DNA of 64,000 nucleotides from Aplysia californica (lineage: Eukaryota > Mollusca > Gastropoda > Aplysiida > Aplysiidae). This document shows positions 58,001 to 64,000 of this stretch, one piece after another. The position numbers and the translations under genes were made by a program. How positions within the stretch are numbered: the stretch's first letter is position 1; each line of letters starts with the position of its first letter. The notes beneath the pieces were generated by a model. The model was not told the origin of the DNA, made no database searches, and was given only the letters and a program-made list of their open reading frames with translations. The DNA lies in assembly GCF_000002075.1 (NCBI RefSeq), contig NW_004797424.1, positions 1,117,341-1,181,340 of the forward strand, given 5' to 3'.

Positions 58001-61000
58001 GTGTCCATTTAAAGACATATTTTTGTGCGGATTTTACTGAACAACATTGATTAAAGTCACATCTAATGTAAATTTTCAGTTTCCAGGGACTCTCAAGCTT
58101 TGGAAATCAGCAAACTTTGGCGGCCATTTTTAAAATTTAATTTTACTTCTGAAACCAGGCAGCCCCAACCTCTTTCAATCACAAATATCTTGACTTCTCT
58201 TCAAGATAGGCGTGTATTTTTTTTATATCAAAAGATAGTCAAATGAACAAGCTTTAAGACCATACCAATATCTCCAGATGCCCAAAAATTGATGAGCATC
58301 TGATTCTAGGGCGTCGTGACACAAATTGTTAAATATTTGAAGTATTAAGTTCAACAAAAAGACAAAGTGAGCTCTATTTCTCAACAAGGACAACCTACAC
58401 TATTTGAGAGGCAAGTGTACGAAACCAACATTCATCCTGAGTAGATTGAACCCCCCCCCCCCCAAAAGTATCGGGTACAGTAAACTATAACAGCGACTAA
58501 ATTGACATAGTCAAAAGCCACTGAAACTAGAAATACAACTTCAAAATTCAAAGAAAATGACCAAAATAAGTATCACCACCCCCCCCCCCCCCCCCATCAA
58601 AACAAATACAGTCGAACCTGCCCTGACGGCCACCTCTATAAGACAGCCACCTGTACAAACGGACACTTTCCATTTCCCCCCTTGCGTTTTTTCTATATAA
58701 TTTAACTGTGCAAAAAGGGCACCTGTCCAACGCGGCCGCGGCCACCATATTTCAACACACAACCCCTATCACACAAAGCAATAACACCTGTCTTAGGCGG
58801 CCACCGAAGTGACTCCATTACGCTTTGTCATAAATCAAGCATTAGCCCCTGGCGTTGTGGGCGAGCCATCATAATCTAAAAACCGGTCGTTGTTAAGTAG
58901 TCCCTCCAACTGATCATGTTGCGTAGGCCCCTCCCACTGTTGACCAATAGGTAACAAAATTAATTTTCAGCTGCTGGGGAGGGAAGCGTGTTATCCCTCA
59001 TAACCCATGAGCCCCGCCCAGAACCCATACACAAATCGTAAGTGAGATGAGAGGTCACTGTTTACCCAGTCTGTAACAAAGTAACAATGGACGTCAGCAT
59101 GAACTTGTGACAGAAGCGTCGCTCGTTCTCCGAGTGGTAGCGACACGTGTTTGTTTTACCACAGCACTTGGTCCCCCTTGTCTGACACATTTCGTTTTAT
59201 TGTAACCCGTGCACAAAAGCAGCAACAAAAGAAAAAAACCCCCCAGCAAAAACAACAACAACAATGCAACTAGACCTACCTTCGGTTGGGACCTCAGGAA
59301 GGAAGGGTTTGTTTTCTCAGATACGAATGGTTTGTTTTCTTCATCTTGATCAGTCCTGCCTAAGACGGCCACCTGTCTTATACGGCCACTTTTCTCCTTG
59401 ACAATGGGTAGCCGTCTTACACAGGTTCGACTGTACAATCATTCCTCCATTTCGTTAAGACTACTCATAAGCAAAATTATGAGAACAGACAAAAGAAGGA
59501 GGGGAGACAAAGAAGATACAGAGACGTATAAGAAAGGGAGAGGAAGACAAGGAAGATGGTCAGAGGGAGGAATGAGACAAAGACGATGGTGAGGGGTAGG
59601 GTCTATTAGAAGCAGAAAAAATGACTGAAAAGATATGGAGAAGGGCAGGAGATACGACTCGCGGAAGAGAAAGACTGACAGGAAGAAAAAGAGGGTGGGG
59701 AGTGAGAGGGGGCTGAGAAAGAGAGCAGATGGGGAGGGTAAGAGATAACATGTTGAGCGTTGCTCCAATGAAGTCTGAGAGACTAATTACCTAAATGTTC
59801 CACAAGTTCCTCCTGCAGAAAGCAGACCCAGTTCATTACAACTGGAGTACCCTGGTACTGTTCCCATATGGAGTCCAACTTTTCGCACAGTTTTGTTAAC
59901 TGAGGAAAAATACATCAAAATGTAAATATAATGTAAAGCAACTGTACCTCCAACAACTTTTTATTTGGCTGTACATGAATGTATGTGAACGGAATATTTT
60001 TTTGTCATTTATCTTTTAATAATTCATTTATAGAGGCACCAGCCATCAATGTCAAGGTGTTGTTCCAGCCTATTGTCAGTAAACAGGCGGACAAGAAACA
60101 ACTCCCCTCCCTCTTAATGACAAAAACAGCCTGATACTTTCATCAATTTTCATTTTGTCCTAATAAGTGACAGCGTACCTTAAAAAGACAAAGTTACTGA
60201 CCTTGGCCAACACTGGTGCTGACCTGGCCAAAACGAAAGAAGTGACCCAGGACATTATCCTAACCATCACTGAACTTTCACACAATAACAACACTTTAAG
60301 TTTTAATATATATGACAAAAAGGAAAACAATGCTGTGCCCTTAAACGGAAAAGTAGAACTGCAAAAGTCTAACGTCTTTCAATCAAAAGCAACTGATCTC
60401 ATTTAAGCAGAATTAAACAGGTTAGGCCATAGAGGAAATCTGATGTATGTACACCTTCTGAGTTATTTCAGTTTCTTACGCTATTTTTGTCCAGCCAGCA
60501 GCAGGAGAGGGTGAACTGTGGGGGACTAGTAGTTGGGTAGTCGTGCGGGAAAGCAAAGGTCAAGGTCACCGGGGGCAGGCGCTTCACCGGGTACAATTTG
60601 GGTTCTTCTGGTGCTGCTTTTTCTGATTCGTCACCACTGACAGATCCTCCTCCTCGATTGCTTTCCATTTTTTCCCTAGCTTTTTCGTAGATCTCGTCAG
60701 TTTTGAGAAGCTGTCTTTCTCTACGTCCTCTGCCCCGCACTGCTTCGGCATGACGGCCAAGTCTCCCTGAAACAATAAGCAGCACAACATAACCGCACTG
60801 ATTTATTGCGATTAATTAAATGTAGAGGTTTACTACCCAGAAAAATGGAACAATAAATAAGAACATACTACTGAAAATTTTTAACTGCAGTTCCTTTGTA
60901 GAGAAATGTCCATCACCAAAGAGCATGCAAGAGTGTGAAATGCTTCATGTAGGGTACCTGGCCCAAATACAAAACATAGCATTATCCAAAACAAAATCGT

Positions 61001-62369
61001 CCAAATTTGAAAAAAACCCCCAACAAAGCATGTACTCAATCTAGCTTTCACAATCAGAGGTAAACATGTGAGTAAATAAAATGTTCAAAAAACTTGAATA
61101 CAGTACTCACAAAATGCTAACCGCTTGATCCCGGCAAGATCCTTTGTGATCTTCACATTAAACGGTTGAGGTGGAAAGATAGGAATGTTGAAAATGCCAC
61201 CTGAAGGAAAAACAGGAAAAGTAATGCATTTCTAAAAATGATGAGCCCATGATAATCCAACAACACACCAAAAGATTACATCAACTGTGTAAATTAGATA
61301 AAAAGAATGAACAGAGAGAAAAAAACTTCACAAAACGACAGCAATACATATCAACATAACTCAACATCAAACAAAATAATTATCATTTAAAACTAATATG
61401 TATAGAACTGATAGATATCACAGGACAGCAACCTGTAATATTTCCTGAGCTAGCTATTCCACAAAAGTTGTTTAAAAAATGACTTTACCTACTGACCTGA
61501 GAAGAAAATGAGCTAGGCCTTAGATATTCTAGATCTCCCACAATAAGCAAGCAGTCCCCAGATAAGCTAACTTTTCCTCACATCCATATGCCCTGGATTG
61601 GGAGGTTTTCGCTTCATCGTGTTCATGAAATCCCATATGACCTCACCTGGCAAATCTCTTTGTGAATTCTCATGCTCACAGATCTCAATATCCTCATTCT
61701 CATAAATGGCTTTCAGAGCAATAAGTTCATTGACCTGATCCTCCAGGTCTTCTCCCTCTGCCAGCCTGGGTTGAGCAACATCCAGGACACTACCAGCTCC
61801 TAAGAAAAGAAAATCAGCAACTTATAAAACAAAAATTTCAGTCAATAAAATGTCTGGATAACATGTGTATCTGACAGTAGCACAATTTAAAGTACAACTC
61901 TATACCTATTAAGTCTTTGAAGACTTTGCAAAGTTTCTTCTCACTTTGCATTGTGGGATAAGACTCTAACCACAGTTCATCCCTGAACTTGAATTATTAC
62001 CTCGATACATTTTCAAAAGAAAATTTTAAAATCTGTGAAATGAACTGAAATGTCCTGTAACACATTGATGAAATCCTCAACTGAGCAAAAATCAATACTT
62101 CAATAAAAACAAGGAAAGAAAATGAAAGAATGGAGCGAAAAATTAAAATATGACAGGCCATCAGTGAAGAGAGATGTGGTTATGGTCAGGTACTATATCA
62201 GATGGTAGTGGCCGGCACTTGATTGTAATGCATAACAGGGCATAGTAAAAACTGTAAAAACTGCAAAGCCATTCTTTTTGTCCATTAATATCAGGTGGTT
62301 AATTATTAAAAAACAAAAACAAAAAAAGAACAAACCTCGGCTGTTTTCCTCAGTACACCCTTCAGCCAT
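48783..62369 (-). CDS. RNF14: E3 ubiquitin ligase RNF14 (RWD + RBR)
   Basis: RNF14 is an RBR ligase that transfers ubiquitin through a cysteine thioester; in vertebrates it acts with GCN1 at stalled ribosomes. Minus-strand coding exons: 62369-62336, 61799-61647, 61200-61111, 60766-60480, 59899-59791, 57848-57688, 56136-55933, 55076-54854, 54220-54048, then 52730-52473 (A) or 49070-48783 (B). All junctions are GT-AG and phase-consistent. Products: 563 aa (A) or 573 aa (B), against 474 in human. RWD: ELIALKAIYENEDIEI, then VKRLPPVTLTFAFPHDYPTT, LTKLCEKLDSIWEQYQGTPV. RING1: ITCEVCFEEQAGEKF..CSDHTLCKSC. IBR: CPRPFCQFPV..CPKCKHAFCGRC. RING2 begins NSKQCPNC. A ~95-residue exon adds a charged loop inside the RWD. 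The ATG has an in-frame TGA three codons upstream. A 5' UTR splice acceptor lies at 62433-62434. Confidence 0.93.
49071..50546. other. RNF14 intron between exons B and A, left part
   Basis: No coding motif. 49570-49640 (ATTGTAAAGCGC ... AAATGCTATCTATTATCATT) resembles a LINE 3' tail. Confidence 0.4.
50551..50709. mobile_element. piggyBac-type MITE
   Basis: 159 bp flanked by TTAA (50547-50550 and 50710-50713). Ends are CACCTTGCCCCCACGGGACG and, reverse-complemented, CACTTTCCACCCACGC. Internal CCCCACGGGACGC repeats and a (GC)n stretch. The right end matches the 3' end of piggyBac 2. Confidence 0.8.
50722..50862 (+). repeat. SINE-like repeat in RNF14 intron
   Basis: GCAACACAATTAGGTCATAC, GAAGATTAACGGTGTTACAA, GAGTAACAAACA and CTACACCAGAGCGCTC in order. 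The same order occurs at 54370-54490 and 54628-54800. Confidence 0.6.
51000..51250. other. GC-rich imperfect palindromic stretch
   Basis: Dense TCGGC/GCCGA repeats (for example GCCGACATCGGCAGTCGGCG) on both arms in an otherwise AT-rich intron; CCGACAAT-type words occur at both edges. It may be another miniature element. The apparent Arg-rich frame is not protein-like. Confidence 0.4.
52011..52338. repeat. 164-bp tandem duplication
   Basis: Two nearly identical copies beginning TTACAATTCAAATGAGTACA (52011 and 52175) and ending TTCCCAAAAGTAGC. They differ at only a few positions, so the duplication is recent or kept similar. It lies just 3' of RNF14 exon A on the gene's strand. Confidence 0.95.
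52473..52730 (-). CDS. RNF14: RNF14 alternative last exon A (RING2/Rcat)
   Basis: Preceded by CATGTGCAG acceptor, phase 0, and reads KKDGCNKMTCTKCRAFFCWL then CQQELSRSNPYAHYQHP, NRLFEGVEIDDDDF and an Asp/Ser tail ending DDEIDFANL-stop (85 aa). DGCNKMTC is identical to the human RNF14 core, and SRSNPYAH..P.SPC.NRLF parallels human SRANPYKHF. It is the ancestral-looking version. A 100-base gap begins 22 bases upstream of the acceptor. Confidence 0.9.
   Translation of the reverse strand, partial: KKDGCNKMTCTKCRAFFCWLCQQELSRSNPYAHYQHPTSPCSNRLFEGVEIDDDDFPDADLFFSSDDDDDNEDSSSDDEIDFANL
52753..52852. other. Assembly gap (100 N)
   Basis: Run of exactly 100 N, the usual size for a gap of unknown length, in the RNF14 intron just before exon A. 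Confidence 0.99.
54370..54490 (+). repeat. SINE-like repeat in RNF14 intron
   Basis: TTGAGGTGTTACAAGTGAGT ... CACACTAGAGCACCCGCCAA. The most diverged of the three intronic copies. Confidence 0.5.
54628..54800 (+). repeat. SINE-like repeat in RNF14 intron
   Basis: TTTTTACGGCATGTGCAACA, CATATAAGTGCCGAAGATTA, GAGTTACAAAAGGGTAACAA and ACCACACCAGAGCACCTGCC. The best copy of the family in this intron set. Confidence 0.6.
56194..56430. mobile_element. Degraded family-A element
   Basis: CAGTCCAACCTGCTCCAATG at the left; CACCTGTCTAAGACGACCAC then TTTTCTCCACGACAATGGGT and an altered right end at about 56430. Short copy without the central T/G-rich part. In an RNF14 intron. Confidence 0.7.
56860..56950 (+). 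repeat. SINE-like dispersed repeat copy
   Basis: TTTTAGTAAGGTTCTACAGC, GCTCGAAACTGCATAAGGTC, AAGTGAGTGCCAG, matching 22795. The 3' part is GAAGAA-rich. Confidence 0.5.
57883..58323. mobile_element. TIR miniature element, family C
   Basis: Left end GTGAGGCATCGCAATCAAAT then CAGGTACTCGTCAAAAT; right end reverse-complemented GTGTCACGACGCCCTAGAAT then CAGATGCTCATCAA. Internal text parallels 20711-21168. It lies immediately 5' of RNF14 exon 6 on the gene's strand, about 35 bases from the acceptor. Confidence 0.75.
58609..59433 (-). mobile_element. Family A element, complete copy
   Basis: 825 bp flanked by TA (58607-58608 and 59434-59435). Ends are CAGTCGAACCTGCCCTGACG and, reverse-complemented, CAGTCGAACCTGTGTAAGAC. 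It is the same family as 16360-17397 in the opposite orientation, and shows what probably fills the gap there. No transposase; non-autonomous. Confidence 0.9.
59467..59760. repeat. Purine-rich tract
   Basis: About 290 bases dominated by G and A on the + strand, in an RNF14 intron; frames on the other strand are Ser/Pro/Leu artefacts. Confidence 0.8.
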
Positions 62370-62544
62370 TCCCACTCAGCATCGCAACAATAGTTAAGTA
62401 CAGTGGACAATGTCTCCTTGGACTCTTGACAGCTGAAAAAAAAGAAGAAAAAAAAAGATATTCCCCCATATTATAATTATTTCAATGATGTTTGACAGTC
62501 ACTGACACAAAATTACAGACAGATATTGCCAGCTATTACCATTC

Positions 62545-62603
62545 AGTAGTGAAAGTGCTAGTACTAGTCAGAAGTGAAAGTGCTAGTACTAGTCAGTAGT
62601 GAC
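62545..62603. repeat. Short tandem repeat, 25-bp unit
   Basis: AGTAGTGAAAGTGCTAGTAC-TAGTC occurs twice and starts a third time. It lies upstream of the RNF14 start-codon exon. Confidence 0.85.
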
Positions 62604-63385
62604 GGGCACACTTTTTATTAAAGATTTTGTTTTACAAAGTTTTATTTTAGTGGCTCGTACTTATTACAATCTAAACCTTGACTTTTAGGCAAGTAGCTGT
62701 ACTTTTAACAAGACATTTGATCTTTAGAAATAACAATGTCATTATTCGAAACCTGGGGTGCCAATAATCTGGTCATTATTCGGACCATCCCCCCACCCCC
62801 CCTTTTCTCCAGCTTCCGTATTAAATTTTTTTATTTTATTTTGACCCCCTGGTTCCAGTTTGAGCACTGATTTTCAAGAGCAGTCTCATGGGGACGGACA
62901 GTTAGCACTTCTTGTACAATCAATTTACCCCCCCCCCCCCCCAAACCAACTCGCCAATAAGTTTTATACTTCACCCCGGGTGGGAATATACAAATGCAGT
63001 CCATATTAACTCTTGTCCTGCATCTGTGCCATGATGCGAGTCTAATAAGTAACTTTTTGAACATACCCAGCAGGCTGCTGAGGTCATTCAGCGTGTACAG
63101 TTAGTGTACAACGAGCGGCTCTAGAAACTTGTGTTTTCGTCGTGAATTACCGTGGGGGAGTGTAAATGATGTAAATCAATGATGAAAATATCACTCAATA
63201 TATCTATTTATAAAAATGGCTTTCTTTTTATAAAGTGTTATGAACACATGAAATACCCCCTTGTTATAAATGATCTGAGGTTCGGAAGGAAATAACGGTC
63301 AATTTCCGAATGTTTTGCTCTCAACCTTTCTACCTTCAAAACTATCAAATAAGCTTATTTTTATCCGATAATATCATTGTCTTGG

Positions 63386-63585
63386 GGAGGAGTTCCGCAG
63401 AGGGCCAGCACTTACCGAGAGGTCCACTGAGCAAACTATACAAGACTTAGGGTTAGAGTTAAGGTTAGAATTAGGGTTAAGTTTAAGAGTTAAGGTTAGG
63501 GTTGGGGTTAGAGTTAGGGTTGAGGTTAGGATTAGATCTAGAGGGGTTGTTGGTCGGCTGACCGGCCCTCTGCGGAACTCCCTCC
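63386..63585. mobile_element. Foldback MITE with TTAGGG-like core
   Basis: Arms GGAGGAGTTCCGCAGAGGGC (left) and, reverse-complemented, GGAGGGAGTTCCGCAGAGGG (right). The core 63448-63535 is a degenerate (TTAGGG)n array with TTAGAGTT and TTAAGGTT variants. Same architecture as 39069-39270 but with different arms. Confidence 0.8.
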
Positions 63586-63679
63586 TTTTCTTGAATAAAA
63601 AAATCAAGCTCATTTGAAAGATTTTATAAAGTAAAACAGAAGTCTTGCTTTCCGGCAAATTCTGGTTACCCTTTCGCTA

Positions 63680-63862
63680 ATAGAAAGTATTCCGAAATTA
63701 GGAAAAACAAGTCTTGTTTCAAACCGGGTGAGAATAGCCTACGGTGGCAAGTCTCACCCGGGGTGAGAGGTTTCATCGTATTTCTATTCTCACCCCGGGT
63801 GAGAATAGCCACTTCCCGGTGTGAAACAAGACTTGTTTTCCTAATTTCGGGATACCTTCTAT
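63680..63862. mobile_element. Foldback element with about 47-bp arms
   Basis: Left arm ATAGAAAGTATTCCGAAATT then AGGAAAAACAAGTCTTGTTT; right arm reverse-complemented ATAGAAGGTATCCCGAAATT then AGGAAAACAAGTCTTGTTTC. The core holds two further palindromes, CTCACCCGGGGTGAG and CTCACCCCGGGTGAG. Non-coding, 183 bp. Confidence 0.85.
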
Positions 63863-64000
63863 CGATGTGGATGATCAAATGGATAACGGCAAAGAAAAGA
63901 TTACGTTATATAGCGTAAAAGTAAGCTAATTTTATCGACTGCAAAGATGCTATGGCTACTTCACTTTTTGAATCGAGCCGAACTACGGGGGTCGCCATTT

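Noticed and set aside
59439-59768. 109-residue Ser/Pro/Leu frame on the - strand
   Set aside because: It is the complement of the purine-rich tract in an RNF14 intron.
63420-63540. TTAGGG repeats as a chromosome end
   Set aside because: Degenerate, short, and enclosed by foldback arms; host gene sequence lies close on one side, so this is an interstitial array.

Overview
Eukaryotic, intron-rich, AT-rich DNA that looks like a lophotrochozoan genome, most likely a mollusc and perhaps a gastropod. The basis is split genes with GT-AG introns, DNA-transposon types common in mollusc assemblies, a LINE and many TIR miniature elements, and frequent AGATCT-rich runs. The species is inferred, not shown. 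Three host genes are supported. (1) The last three exons of mannose-6-phosphate isomerase (MPI, + strand, 391-2552). (2) A four-exon GEMIN8, the SMN-complex subunit (+ strand, 14185-19460, 445 codons, with a long acidic Ser-rich N-terminus). (3) The RBR ubiquitin ligase RNF14 on the - strand (start codon 62369, down to 52473 or 48783). RNF14 has nine shared coding exons and two alternative last exons, each carrying a catalytic-cysteine RING2/Rcat half.

Layout. 1-2750: MPI, with a duplicated 3' UTR ending at a poly(A) signal. 2750-14184: repeats only. These are a 3-copy 230-bp tandem repeat, a decayed LINE (4826-8860) carrying a hAT-type miniature element with a perfect 8-bp target duplication and a second palindromic TIR element, CAT microsatellites, and a 2.2-kb TIR element with CATACCGTCAC iterations (10622-12841). 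14185-19460: GEMIN8, whose second intron holds one TA-flanked miniature element nested in another and a 774-base gap. 19461-26050: miniature elements, SINE-like pieces and a LINE tail.

26050-47944 is a pile of eight transposase-type genes, all on the + strand: hAT, pogo/Tigger (complete TIRs, TA duplication), piggyBac (complete, TTAA duplication), an unclassified 'DFAENY' family with a piggyBac zinc tail joined to it, a Mutator-like gene, a DUF7869-type gene inside a 4.3-kb element with about 45-bp TIRs and an intron, an unclassified 'SDGTS/SDRAAN' transposase-like gene, and a second piggyBac with an intron. All are decayed to some degree; the Mutator-like, DUF7869 and SDGTS genes are the best preserved.

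48783-62432 is RNF14, its introns holding more miniature elements, including a TTAA-flanked one sharing its end with the second piggyBac. 62433-64000 holds two foldback elements, one with a degenerate TTAGGG core. No rRNA, tRNA, CRISPR array or convincing retrovirus-like or other virus-derived element was seen.
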